Positions 51,166 to 64,000 of a stretch of 64,000 nt of DNA are shown here, piece by piece (positions within the stretch are counted from its first letter, which is position 1; the number at the start of each line of letters is the position of its first letter). The notes beneath the pieces were generated by a model. The model ran no database searches, was not told where the DNA came from, and saw only the letters and a list, made by a program, of their open reading frames with translations. The DNA is from Megamerina dolium (Eukaryota > Arthropoda > Insecta > Diptera > Megamerinidae). The stretch lies in assembly GCA_963854835.1 (NCBI GenBank), contig OY978525.1, positions 52,063,429 through 52,127,428 of the forward strand, read 5' to 3'. The translations under genes were made by a program, and so were the position numbers.

Positions 51166-53250
51166 TTAAGAAAACGTGAAAAATACAGATTGTGGCCGAA
51201 ATATATTGTTTGAAAAACAAGTAAATTTAAAATCCATTATGTTCATTAAAAAATCGTAACAAATACAGATTGGGCCCGAAATGTATTTTTTGAAGGGGCT
51301 TGAACAAGTAAATTCAAAACACATTATTTCTTCTAAAAATCGTGAAAAATACAGATTGTAGCCGAAATATACTGTTTTGAGGTGGCTTTTACAAGTTAAT
51401 TCAAAATCCATTATTTTCACTAAAAAGCTTGAAAAATACAGATTGTAACCGAAATATATTGTTTTGAGGAGGCTTGAACAAGTAAATTCAAAACACATTT
51501 TTTCTTCTAAAAATCGTGAAAAATACAGATTGTAGCCGAAATATACTGTTTTGAGGTGGCTTTTACAAGTTAATTCAAAATCCATTATTTTCACTAAAAA
51601 GCTTGAAAAATACAGATTGTAACCGAAATATATTGTTTTGAGGAGGCTTGAACAAGTAAATTCAAAACACATTTTTTCTTCTAAAAATCGTGAAAAATAC
51701 AGATTGTAGCCGAAATATACTGTTTTGAGGAGGCTTGAACAAGTAATTTCAAAATCCACTATTTTCACTAAAAATCGTGACAAATACAGATTGTGGCCGA
51801 AACATATTGTTTTGAAGGGGCTTGAACAAGTAAATCCAAAATCCATAATTTTCATTAAAAAAACGTGAAAAATACAGATTGTGGCCGAAATATATTGTTT
51901 TGAATGGGCTTGAACAAGTAAATTCAAAACACATTATTTCTTCTAAAAATCGTGTAAAATACAGATTGTGGTCGATATATATTGTTTTGATGGGGCTTGA
52001 AAAAGTAAATCCAAAATCCATAATTTTCATTAAAAAAACGTGAAAAATACAGTGTGTCCGAAATATATTCTTTAGAAGAGGCTTGAACAAGTAAATTCAA
52101 AATCCATAATTTTCATTAAAAAAACGTGAAAAATACAGATTGTGGCCGAAATATATTGTTTTGAATGGGCTTGAACAAGTAAATTCAAAACACATTATTT
52201 CTTCTAAAAATCGTGAAAAATACAGATTGTGGCCGAAATATATTGTTTTGAATGGGCTTGAACAAGTAAATCCAAAATCCATAATTTTCATTAAAAAAAC
52301 GTGAAAAATACAGATTGTGGCCAAAATATATTGTTTTGAATGGGCTTGAACAAGTAAATTCAAAACACATTATTTCTTCTAAAAATCGTGTAAAATACAG
52401 ATTTTGGTCGATATATATTGTTTTGATGTGGCTTGAAAAAGTAAATCCAAAATCCATAATTTTCATTAAAAAAACGTGAAAAATACAGATTGTGGCCGAA
52501 ATATATTGTTTTGAATGGGCTTGAACAAGTAAATTCAAAACACATTATTTCTTCTAAAAATCGTGTAAAATACAGATTTTGGTCGATATATATTGTTTTG
52601 ATGGGGCTTGAAAAAGTAAATCCAAAATCCATAATTTTCATTAAAAAAACGTGAAAAATACAGTGTGTCCGAAATATATTCTTTAGAAGAGGCTTGAACA
52701 AGTAAATTCAAAATCCACTATTTTCACTAAAAATCGTGACAAATACAGATTGTGGCCGAAACATATTGATTTGAAGGGGCTTGAACAAGTAAATACAAAA
52801 TCCATAATTTTCATTAAAAAAACGTGAAAAATACAGATTGTGGCCGAAATATATTGTTTTGAATGGGCTTGAACAAGTAAATTCAAAACACATTATTTCT
52901 TCTAAAAATCGTGAAAAATACAGATTGTGGCCGAAATATATTGTTTTGAAGGAGCTTGAACAAGTAAATCCAAAATCCATAATTTTCATTAAAAAAACGT
53001 GAAAAATACAGAGCGTGGCCGAAATATATTGTTTTGAAGAGGCTTGAACAAGTAAATTCAAAATCCACTATTTTCACTAAAAATCGTGACAAATACAGAT
53101 TGTGGCCGAAATATATTGTTTTGAATGGGCTTGAAAAAGTATATTTAAAATACATTAATTTCATTAAATATCGTGAAAAATACAGATTATGGCCGAAATA
53201 TACTGTTTTGAGGAGGCTTGAACAAGTAAATCCAAAATCCATAATTTTCA
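51166..53250. repeat. About 2,085-bp satellite HOR unit, copy 2
   Basis: Adjacent copy of 49082-51165 with scattered substitutions, such as GATGTGGCTTGAAAAAG (about 52,427) and CATATTGATTTGAAGG (about 52,765). The same substitutions reappear at about 60,630 and 60,965, linking it to a further copy 8.2 kb away. Confidence 0.8.
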
Positions 53251-54436
53251 TTAAGAAAACGTTAAAAATACAGATTGTGGCCGAAATATATTGTTTGAAA
53301 AACAAGTAAATTTAAAATCCATTATGTTCATTAAAAAATCGTAACAAATACAGATTGGGCCCGAAATGTATTTTTTGAAGGGGCTTGAACAAGTAAATTC
53401 AAAACACATTATTTCTTCTAAAAATCGTGAAAATTACAGATTGTAGCCGAAATATACTGTTTTGAGGTGGCTTTTACAAGCTAATTCAAAATCCATTATT
53501 TTCACTAAAAAGCTTGAAAAATACAGATTGTAACCGAAATATATTGTTTTGAGGAGGCTTGAACAAGTAAATTCAAAACACAATTTTTCTTCTAAAAATC
53601 GTGAAAAATACAGATTGTAGCCGAAATATACTGTTTTGAGGAGGCTTGAACAAGTTAATTCAAATCCATTATTTTCACTAAAAAGCTTGAAAAATACTGA
53701 TTGTAACCGAAATATATTGTTTAGAGGAGGCTTGAACAAGTAAATTCAAAACACATTTTTGCTTCTAAAAATCGTGAAAAATACAGATTGTGGCCGCAAA
53801 ATATTGTTTCAAAAACAAGTAAATATAAAATTCATTATTTTCATTAAAAAATCGTGAAAAATACAGATTGTAGCCGAAATATACTGTTTTGAAGAGGCTT
53901 GAACAAGTTAATTTAAAATCATGATTTTCACTAAAAAGCTTGAAAAATACAGATTGTAACCGAAATATATTGTTTTGAGGAGGCTTGAACAAGTAAATTC
54001 AAAACCCATATTTTCTTCTAAAAATCGTGAAAAATACAGATTGTGGTCGATATATATTGTTTTGATGGGGCTTGAAAAAGTAAATCCAAAATCCATAATT
54101 TTCATTAAAAAAACGTGAAAAATACAGTGTGTCCGAAATATATTCTTTAGAAGAGGCTTGAACAAGTAAATTCAAAATCCATAATTTTCATTAAGAAAAC
54201 GTGAAAACTACAGATTGTGGCCGAAATATATTGTTTCAAAAACAAGTAAATATAAAATCCATTATTTTCATTTAAAAATCGTGAAAAATACAGATTGCAG
54301 CCGAAATATACTGTTTTGAGGAGGCTTGAACACGTAATTCAAAACACATTATTTCTTCTAAAAATCGTGAAAAATACAGATTGTAGCCGAAATATATTGT
54401 TTCAAAAACAAGTAAAAATAAATCCATTATTTTCAT

Positions 54437-57249
54437 TTATTTCACTAAAAAGCTTGAAAAATACAGATTGTGGCCGAAATATATTGTTTTGAAGGGGCTT
54501 GAACAAGTAAATCCAAAATCTACTATTTTCACTAAAAATAGTGAAAAATATAGTTTGTGGCCGAAACATATTGTTTTGAAGGGGCTTGAACAAGTAAATC
54601 CAAAATCCAAAATTTTCATTAAAATTCGTGAAAAATACAGATTGTGGCCGAAATATACTGTTTTGAGGAGGCTTGAACAAGGAAATTCAAACCACATTAT
54701 TTCTTCTATAAATCGTGAAAAATACAGATTGTGGTCGAAATATATTGTTTTGAGGAGGCTTGAACAAGTAAATTCAAAACACATTATTTCTTCTAAAAAT
54801 CGTGTAAAATACAGATTGTGGTCGATATATATTGTTTTGATGGGGCTTGAAAAAGTAAATCCAAAATCCATAACTTTCATTAAAAAAACGTGAAAAATAC
54901 AGTATGGCCGAAATATATTCTTTAGAAGAGGCTTGAACAAGTAAATTCAAAATCCACTATTTTCACTAAAAATCGTGACAAATACAGATTGTGGCCGCAA
55001 CATATTGTTTTGAAGGGGCTTGAACAAGTAAATCCAAAATCCATAATTTTCATTAAAAAAACGTGAAAAATACAGATTGTGGCCGAAATATATTGTTTTG
55101 AATGGGCTTGAACAAGTAAATTCAAAACACATTATTTCTTCTAAAAATCGTGAAAAATACAGATTGTGGCCGAAATATATTGTTTTGAAGGAGCTTGAAC
55201 AAGTAAATCCAAAATCCATAATTTTCATTAAAAAAACGTGAAAAATACAGAGCGTGGCCGAAATATATTGTTTTGAAGAGGCTTGAACAAGTAAATTCAA
55301 AATCCACTATTTTCACTAAAAATCGTGACAAATACAGAGTGTGGCCGAAATATATTGTTTTGAATGGGCTTGAAAAAGTATATTTAAAATACATTATTTT
55401 CATTAAATATCGTGAAAAATACAGATTATGGCCGAAATATACTGTTTTGAGCAGACTTGAACAAGTAAATCCAAAATCCATAATTTTCATTAAGAAAACG
55501 TGAAAAATACAGATTATGGCCGAAATATATTGTTTGAAAAACAAGTAAATTTAAAATCCATTATGTTCATTAAAAAAATCGTAACAAATACAGATTGGGC
55601 CCGAAATGTATTTTTTGAAGGGGCTTGAACAAGTAAATTCAAAACACATTATTTCTTCTAAAAATCGTGAAAAATACAGATTGTAGCCGAAATATACTGT
55701 TTTGAGGTGGCTTTTACAAGTTAATTCAAAATCCATTATTTTCACTAAAAAGCTTGAAAAATACAGATTGTAACCGAAATATATTGTTTAGAGGAGGCTT
55801 GAACAAGTAAATTCAAAACACATTTTTGCTTCTAAAAATCGTGAAAAATACAGATTGTGGCCGCAAAATATTGTTTCAAAAACAAGTAAATATAAAATTC
55901 ATTATTTTCATTAAAAAATCGTGAAAAATACAGATTGTAGCCGAAATATACTGTTTTGAAGAGGCTTGAACAAGTTAATTTAAAATCATGATTTTCACTA
56001 AAAAGCTTGAAAAATACAGATTGTAACCGAAATATATTGTTTTGAGGAGGCTTGAACAAGTAAATTCAAAACACATTTTTTCTTCTAAAAATCGTGAAAA
56101 ATACAGATTGTAGCCGAAATATACTGTTTTGAGGAGGCTTGAACAAGTTAATTCAAATCCATTATTTTCACTAAAAAGCTTGACAAATACTGATTGTAAC
56201 CGAAATATATTGTTTTGAGGAGGCTTGAACAAGTAAATTCAAAACCCATATTTTCTTCTAAAAATCGTGAAAAATACAGATTGTGGTCGATATATATTGT
56301 TTTGATGGGGCTTGAAAAAGTAAATCCAAAATCCATAATTTTCATTAAAAAAACGTGAAAAATACAGTGTGTCCGAAATATATTCTTTAGAAGAGGCTTG
56401 AACAAGTAAATTCAAAATCCATAATTTTCATTAAGAAAACGTGAAAACTACAGATTGTGGCCGAAATATATTGTTTGAAAAACAAGTAAATTTAAAATCC
56501 ATTATGTTCATTAAAAAATCGTAACAAATACAGATTGGGCCCGAAATGTATTTTTTGAAGGGGCTTGAACAAGTAAATTCAAAACACATTATTTCTTCTA
56601 AAAATCGTGAAAAATACAGATTGTAGCCGAAATATACTGTTTTGAGGTGGCTTTTACAAGTTAATTCAAAATCCATTATTTTCACTAAAAAGCTTGAAAA
56701 ATACAGATTGTAACCGAAATATATTGTTTTGAGGAGGCTTGAACAAGTAAATTCAAAACACATTTTTTCTTCTAAAAATCGTGAAAAATACAGATTGTAG
56801 CCGAAATATACTGTTTTGAGGTGGCTTTTACAAGTTAATTCAAAATCCATTATTTTCACTAAAAAGCTTGAAAAATACAGATTGTAACCGAAATATATTG
56901 TTTTGAGGAGGCTTGAACAAGTAAATTCAAAACACATTTTTTCTTCTAAAAATCGTGAAAAATACAGATTGTAGCCGAAATATACTGTTTTGAGGAGGCT
57001 TGAACAAGTAATTTCAAAATCCACTATTTTCACTAAAAATCGTGACAAATACAGATTGTGGCCGAAACATATTGTTTTGAAGGGGCTTGAACAAGTAAAT
57101 CCAAAATCCATAATTTTCATTAAAAAAACGTGAAAAATACAGATTGTGGCCGAAATATATTGTTTTGAATGGGCTTGAACAAGTAAATTCAAAACACATT
57201 ATTTCTTCTAAAAATCGTGTAAAATACAGATTGTGGTCGATATATATTG
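54437..57249. repeat. Downstream copy of the 47175-49900 HOR segment
   Basis: It contains the same monomer order plus one additional monomer near 56,060. A further related copy starts around 59,370, 2,939 bp after 56,431. Confidence 0.8.
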
Positions 57250-60200
57250 TTTTGATGGGGCTTGAAAAAGTAAATCCAAAATCCATAATTTTCATTAAAA
57301 AAACGTGAAAAATACAGTGTGTCCGAAATATATTCTTTAGAAGAGGCTTGAACAAGTAAATTCAAAATCCATAATTTTCATTAAAAAAACGTGAAAAATA
57401 CAGATTGTGGCCGAAATATATTGTTTTGAATGGGCTTGAACAAGTAAATTCAAAACACATTATTTCTTCTAAAAATCGTGAAAAATACAGATTGTGGCCG
57501 AAATATATTGTTTTGAATGGGATTGAACAAGTAAATCCAAAATCCATAATTTTCATTAAAAAAACGTGAAAAATACAGATTGTGGCCGAAATATATTGTT
57601 TTGAATGGGCTTGAACAAGTAAATTCAAAACACATTATTTCTTCTAAAAATCGTGTAAAATACAGATTTTGGTCGATATATATTGTTTTGATGGGGCTTG
57701 AAAAAGTAAATCCAAAATCCATAATTTTCATTAAAAAAACGTGAAAAATACAGATTGTGGCCGAAATATATTGTTTTGAATGGGCTTGAACAAGTAAATT
57801 CAAAACACATTATTTCTTCTAAAAATCGTGTAAAATACAGATTTTGGTCGATATATATTGTTTTGATGGGGCTTGAAAAAGTAAATCCAAAATCCATAAT
57901 TTTCATTAAAAAAACGTGAAAAATACAGTGTGTCCGAAATATATTCTTTAGTAGAGGCTTGAACAAGTAAATTCAAAATCCACTATTTTCACTAAAAATC
58001 GTGACAAATACAGATTGTGGCCGCAACATATTGTTTTGAAGGGGCTTGAACAAGTAAATCCAAAATCCATAATTTTCATTAAAAAAACGTGAAAAATACA
58101 GATTGTGGCCGAAATATATTGTTTTGAATGGGCTTGAACAAGTAAATTCAAAACACATTATTTCTTCTAAAAATCGTGAAAAATACAGATTGTGGCCGAA
58201 ATATATTGTTTTGAAGGAGCTTGAACAAGTAAATCCAAAATCCATAATTTTCATTAAAAAAACGTGAAAAATACAGAGCGTGGCCGAAATATATTGTTTT
58301 GAAGAGGCTTGAACAAGTAAATTCAAAATCCACTATTTTCACTAAAAATCCTGACAAATACAGAGTGTGGCCGAAATATATTGTTTTGAATGTGCTGGAA
58401 AAAGTATATTTAAAATACATTATTTTCATTAAATATCGTGAAAAATACAGATTATGGCCGAAATATACTGTTTTGAGGAGGCTTGAACAAGTAAATCCAA
58501 AATCCATAATTTTCATTAAGAAAACGTGAAAAATACAGATTGTGGCCGAAATATATTGTTTGAAAAACAAGTAAATTTAAAATCCATTATGTTCATTAAA
58601 AAATCGTAACAAATACAGATTGGGCCCGAAATGTATTTTTTGAAGGGGCTTGAACAAGTAAATTCAAAACACATTATTTCTTCTAAAAATCGTGAAAAAT
58701 ACAGATTGTAGCCGAAATATACTGTTTTGAGGTGGCTTTTACAAGTTAATTCAAAATCCATTATTTTCACTAAAAAGCTTGAAAAATACAGATTGTAACC
58801 GAAATATATTGTTTTGAGGAGGCTTGAACAAGTAAATTCAAAACACTTTTGTTCTTCTAAAAATCGTGAAAAATACAGATTGTAGCCGAAATATACTGTT
58901 TTGAGGAGGCTTGAACAAGTTAATTCAAATCCATTATTTTCACTAAAAAGCTTGAAAAATACTGATTGTAACCGAAATATATTGTTTAGAGGAGGCTTGA
59001 ACAAGTAAATTCAAAACACATTTTTGCTTCTAAAAATCGTGAAAAATACAGATTGTGGCCGCAAAATATTGTTTCAAAAACAAGTAAATATAAAATTCAT
59101 TATTTTCATTAAAAAATCGTGAAAAATACAGATTGTAGCCGAAATATACTGTTTTGAAGAGGCTTGAACAAGTAAATTCAAAACCCATATTTTCTTCTAA
59201 AAATCGTGAAAAATACAGATTGTGGTCGATATATATTGTTTTGATGGGGCTTGAAAAAGTAAATCCAAAATCCATAATTTTCATTAAAAAAACGTGAAAA
59301 ATACAGTGTGTCCGAAATATATTCTTTAGAAGAGGCTTGAACAAGTAAATTCAAAATCCATAATTTTCATTAAGAAAACGTGAAAAATACAGATTGTGGC
59401 CGAAATATATTGTTTGAAAAACAAGTAAATTTAAAATCCATTATGTTCATTAAAAAATCGTAACAAATACAGATTGGGCCCGAAATGTATTTTTTGAAGG
59501 GGCTTGAACAAGTAAATTCAAAACACATTATTTCTTCTAAAAATCGTGAAAAATACAGATTGTAGCCGAAATATACTGTTTTGAGGTGGCTTTTACAAGT
59601 TAATTCAAAATCCATTATTTTCACTAAAAAGCTTGAAAAATACAGATTGTAACCGAAATATATTGTTTTGAGGAGGCTTGAACAAGTAAATTCAAAACAC
59701 ATTTTTTCTTCTAAAAATCGTGAAAAATACAGATTGTAGCCGAAATATACTGTTTTGAGGTGGCTTTTACAAGTTAATTCAAAATCCATTATTTTCACTA
59801 AAAAGCTTGAAAAATACAGATTGTAACCGAAATATATTGTTTTGAGGAGGCTTGAACAAGTAAATTCAAAACACATTTTTTCTTCTAAAAATCGTGAAAA
59901 ATACAGATTGTAGCCGAAATATACTGTTTTGAGGAGGCTTGAACAAGTAATTTCAAAATCCACTATTTTCACTAAAAATCGTGACAAATACAGATTGTGG
60001 CCGAAACATATTGTTTTGAAGGGGCTTGAACAAGTAAATCCAAAATCCATAATTTTCATTAAAAAAACGTGAAAAATACAGATTGTGGCCGAAATATATT
60101 GTTTTGAATGGGCTTGAACAAGTAAATTCAAAACACATTATTTCTTCTAAAAATCGTGTAAAATACAGATTGTGGTCGATATATATTGTTTTGATGGGGC

Positions 60201-63200
60201 TTGAAAAAGTAAATCCAAAATCCATAATTTTCATTAAAAAAACGTGAAAAATACAGTGTGTCCGAAATATATTCTTTAGAAGAGGCTTGAACAAGTAAAT
60301 TCAAAATCCATAATTTTCATTAAAAAAACGTGAAAAATACAGATTGTGGCCGAAATATATTGTTTTGAATGGGCTTGAACAAGTAAATTCAAAACACATT
60401 ATTTCTTATAAAAATCGTGAAAAATACAGATTGTGGCCGAAATATATTGTTTTGAATGGGCTTGAACAAGTAAATCCAAAATCCATAATTTTCATTAAAA
60501 AAACGTGAAAAATACAGATTGTGGCCAAAATATATTGTTTTGAATGGGCTTGAACAAGTAAATTCAAAACACATTATTTCTTCTAAAAATCGTGTAAAAT
60601 ACAGAATTTGGTCGATATATATTGTTTTGATGTGGCTTGAAAAAGTAAATCCAAAATCCATAATTTTCATTAAAAAACGTGAAAAATACAGATTGTGGCC
60701 GAAATATATTGTTTTGAATGGGCTTGAACAAGTAAATTCAAAACACATTATTTCTTCTAAAAATCGTGTAAAATACAGATTTTGGTCGATATATATTGTT
60801 TTGATGGGGCTTGAAAAAGTAAATCCAAAATCTATAATTTTCATTAAAAAAACGTGAAAAATACAGTGTGTCCGAAATATATTCTTTAGAAGAGGCTTGA
60901 ACATGTAAATTCAAAATCCACTATTTTCACTAAAAATCGTGACAAATACAGATTGTGGCCGAAACATATTGATTTGAAGGGGCTTGAACAAGTAAATACA
61001 AAATCCATAATTTTCATTAAAAAAACGTGAAAAATACAGATTGTGGCCGAAATATATTGTTTTGAATGGGCTTGAACAAGTAAATTCAAAACACATTATT
61101 TCTTCTAAAAATCGTGAAAAATACAGATTGTGGCCGAAATATATTGTTTTGAAGGAGCTTGAACAAGTAAATCCAAAATCCATAACTTTCATTAAAAAAA
61201 CGTGAAAAATACAGAGCGTGGCCGAAATATATTGTTTTGAAGAGGCTTGAACAAGTAAATTCAAAATCCACTATTTTCACTAAAAATCGTGACAAATACA
61301 GATTGTGGCCGAAATATATTGTTTTGAATGGGCTTGAAAAAGTATATTTAAAATACATTAATTTCATTAAATATCGTGAAAAATACAGATTATGGCCGAA
61401 ATATACTGTTTTGAGGAGGCTTGAACAAGTAAATCCAAAATCCATAATTTTCATTAAGAAAACGTTAAAAATACAGATTGTGGCCGAAATATATTGTTTG
61501 AAAAACAAGTAAATTTAAAATCCATTATGTTCATTAAAAAATCGTAACAAATACAGATTGGGCCCGAAATGTATTTTTTGAAGGGGCTTGAACAAGTAAA
61601 TTCAAAACACATTATTTCTTCTAAAAATCGTGAAAATTACAGATTGTAGCCGAAATATACTGTTTTGAGGTGGCTTTTACAAGCTAATTCAAAATCCATT
61701 ATTTTCACTAAAAAGCTTGAAAAATACAGATTGTAACCGAAATATATTGTTTTGAGGAGGCTTGAACAAGTAAATTCAAAACACATTTTTTCTTCTAAAA
61801 ATCGTGAAAAATACAGATTGTAGCCGAAATATACTGTTTTGAGGTGGCTTTTACAAGCTAATTCAAAATCCATTATTTTCACTAAAAAGCTTGAAAAATA
61901 CAGATTGTAACCGAAATATATTGTTTTGAGGAGGCTTGAACAAGTAAATTCAAAACACATTTTTTCTTCTAAAAATCGTGAAAAATACAGATTGTAGCCG
62001 AAATATACTGTTTTGAAGAGGCTTGAACAAGTTAATTTAAAATCATGATTTTCACTAAAAAGCTTGAAAAATACAGATTGTAACCGAAATATATTGTTTT
62101 GAGGAGGCTTGAACAAGTAAATTCAAAACCCATATTTTCTTCTAAAAATCGTGAAAAATACAGATTGTGGTCGATATATATTGTTTTGATGGGGCTTGAA
62201 AAAGTAAATCCAAAATCCATAATTTTCATTAAAAAAACGTGAAAAATACAGTGTGTCCGAAATATATTCTTTAGAAGAGGCTTGAACAAGTAAATTCAAA
62301 ATCCATAATTTTCATTAAGAAAACGTGAAAACTACAGATTGTGGCCGAAATATATTGTTTGAAAAACAAGTAAATTTAAAATCCATTATGTTCATTAAAA
62401 AATCGTAACAAATACAGATTGGGCCCGAAATGTATTTTTTGAAGGGGCTTGAACAAGTAAATTCAAAACACATTATTTCTTCTAAAAATCGTGAAAAATA
62501 CAGATTGTAGCCGAAATATACTGTTTTGAGGTGGCTTGAACAAGTAAATCCAAAATCCATAATTTTCATTAAAAATGGTGAAAAATACAGATTGTGGCCG
62601 AAATATATTGTTTGAAAAACAAGTAAATTTAAAATCCATTATGTTCATAAAAAAATCGTAACAAATACAGATTAGGCCCGAAATGTATTGTTTTGATGGG
62701 GCTTGAACAAGTAATTTAAAATACAGTATTTTCATTAAAAATCGTGTAAAATACAGATTTTGAAAATCGTGAAAAATACAGATTTTGAAAATCGTGAAAA
62801 ATACAGATTGTAGCCGAAATATATTGTTTCAAAAACAAGTAAATATAAAATCCATTATTTTCATTTAAAAATCGTGAAAAATACAGATTGTAGCCGAAAT
62901 ATACTGTTTTGAGGTGGCTTTTACAAGTTAATTCAAAATCCATTATTTTCACTAAAAAGCTTGAAAAATACAGATTGTAACCGAAATATATTGTTTTGAG
63001 GAGGCTTGAACAAGTAAATTCAAAACTCATTTTTTCTTCTAAAAATCGTGAAAAATACAGATTGTAGCCGAAATATACTGTTTTGAGGAGGCTTGAACAA
63101 GTAATTTCAAAATCCACTATTTTCACTAAAAATCGTGACAAATACAGATTGTGGCCGAAACATATTGTTTTGAAGGGGCTTGAACAAGTAAATCCAAAAT

Positions 63201-64000
63201 CCATAATTTTCATTAAAAAAACGTGAAAAATACAGATTGTGGCCGAAATATATTGTTTTGAATGGGCTTGAACAAGTAAATTCAAAACACATTATTTCTT
63301 CTAAAAATCGTGTAAAATACAGATTGTGGTCGATATATATTGTTTTGATGGGGCTTGAAAAAGTAAATTCAAAATCCATAATTTTCATTAAAAAAACGTG
63401 AAAAATACAGTGTGTCCGAAATATATTCTTTAGAAGAGGCTTGAACAAGTAAATTCAAAATCCACTATTTTCACTAAAAATCGTGACAAATACAGATTGT
63501 GGCCGAAACATATTGTTTTGAAGGGGCTTGAACAATCCATAATTTTCATTAAAAAAACGTGAAAAATACAGATTGTGGCCGAAATATATTGTTTTGAATG
63601 GGCTTGAACAAGTAAATTCAAAACACATTATTTCTACTAAAAATCGTGAAAAATACAGATTGTGGCCGAAATATATTGTTTTGTAGGAGCTTGAACAAGT
63701 AAATCCAAAATCCATAATTTTCATTAAAAAAAAGTGAAAAATACAGAGTGTGGCCGAAATATATTGTTTTGAAGAGGCTTGAACAAGTAAATTCAAAATC
63801 CACTATTTTCACTAAAACTCGTGACAAATACAGAGTGTGGCCGAAATATATTGTTTTGAATGGGCTTGAAAAAGTATATTTAAAATACATTATTTTCATT
63901 AAATATCGTGAAAAATACAGATTATGGCCGAAATATACTGTTTTGAGGAGGCTTGAACAAGTAAATCCAAAATCCATAATTTTCATTAAGAAAACGTTAA

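Larger units (their letters stand above)
37741..64000. repeat. AT-rich satellite array, right part (same family as the left part)
   Basis: This is the same monomer family in the same orientation as the left array. It resumes in mid-monomer with the second copy of the CAAGT target duplication. Removing the retrotransposon plus one CAAGT restores a normal monomer, so left and right are one original array. This half is more homogeneous and more clearly arranged in long higher-order copies (3,257-bp, 2,085-bp and about 7.3-kb spacings) than the first few kilobases of the window. The longest open frames (253 codons, minus strand, ending at 49082, 51166, 56431 and 59370) recur at identical places in HOR copies and are not considered genes. 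The array runs off the window end. Confidence 0.97.

Overview
The window is eukaryotic heterochromatin-type DNA: one long AT-rich satellite array (positions 1-29113 and 37741-64000, about 55.4 kb) split by a single, almost intact Pao/BEL-class LTR retrotransposon (29114-37740, 8,627 bp, coding on the minus strand). No ordinary host gene, rRNA gene, tRNA gene or CRISPR array is visible. A Pao/BEL element together with an AT-rich satellite fits an animal genome. The TTG/CAA runs and ATGTATATA-like tracts in the retroelement leader make an insect, perhaps a dipteran, my best guess, but this is inference.

Satellite. The basic monomer is 86-88 bp, with an 80-bp deletion class and 25-bp mini-units. 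Every monomer shares three blocks: GTGGCCGAAATATATTGTTTT, CTTGAACAAGTAA and CGTGAAAAATACAG (or close variants). Between the second and third blocks lies a stretch that defines monomer subfamilies. Monomers are organised into nested higher-order repeats (HORs). These include a perfect-looking 1,260-bp tandem duplication (6781-9300), 4.04-4.12-kb units (about 14.8-22.7 kb), a 3,257-bp tandem duplication (39069-45582), 2,085-bp tandem units (49082-53250) and a 7.26-7.35-kb displaced copy (about 47.2 kb onward versus 54.4 kb onward). Because 87 is a multiple of three and the repeat has few stops, many long open frames appear on both strands; I treat them as shadows, not genes.

Retrotransposon. 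In its own sense it reads right to left: 5' LTR (37280-37740), tRNA-Tyr-type primer binding site (37256-37274), a 1.8-kb leader, a gag-protease-reverse transcriptase-RNase H frame (35423-31239), an integrase frame (ending at 30148) offset by -1 at an (AG)5 run, a 3' noncoding region, a polypurine tract (29574-29586) and the 3' LTR (29114-29573). The LTRs differ by one T in a homopolymer, and a perfect 5-bp duplication, CAAGT, flanks the element. It has no envelope gene.

The most informative observation is that the window holds paralogous copies of the same HOR without the element. The empty site at 50266-50270 aligns to both flanks with offsets that differ by exactly the element plus one target duplication (8,632 bp). 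The insertion therefore appears younger than the HOR copies it can be compared with.
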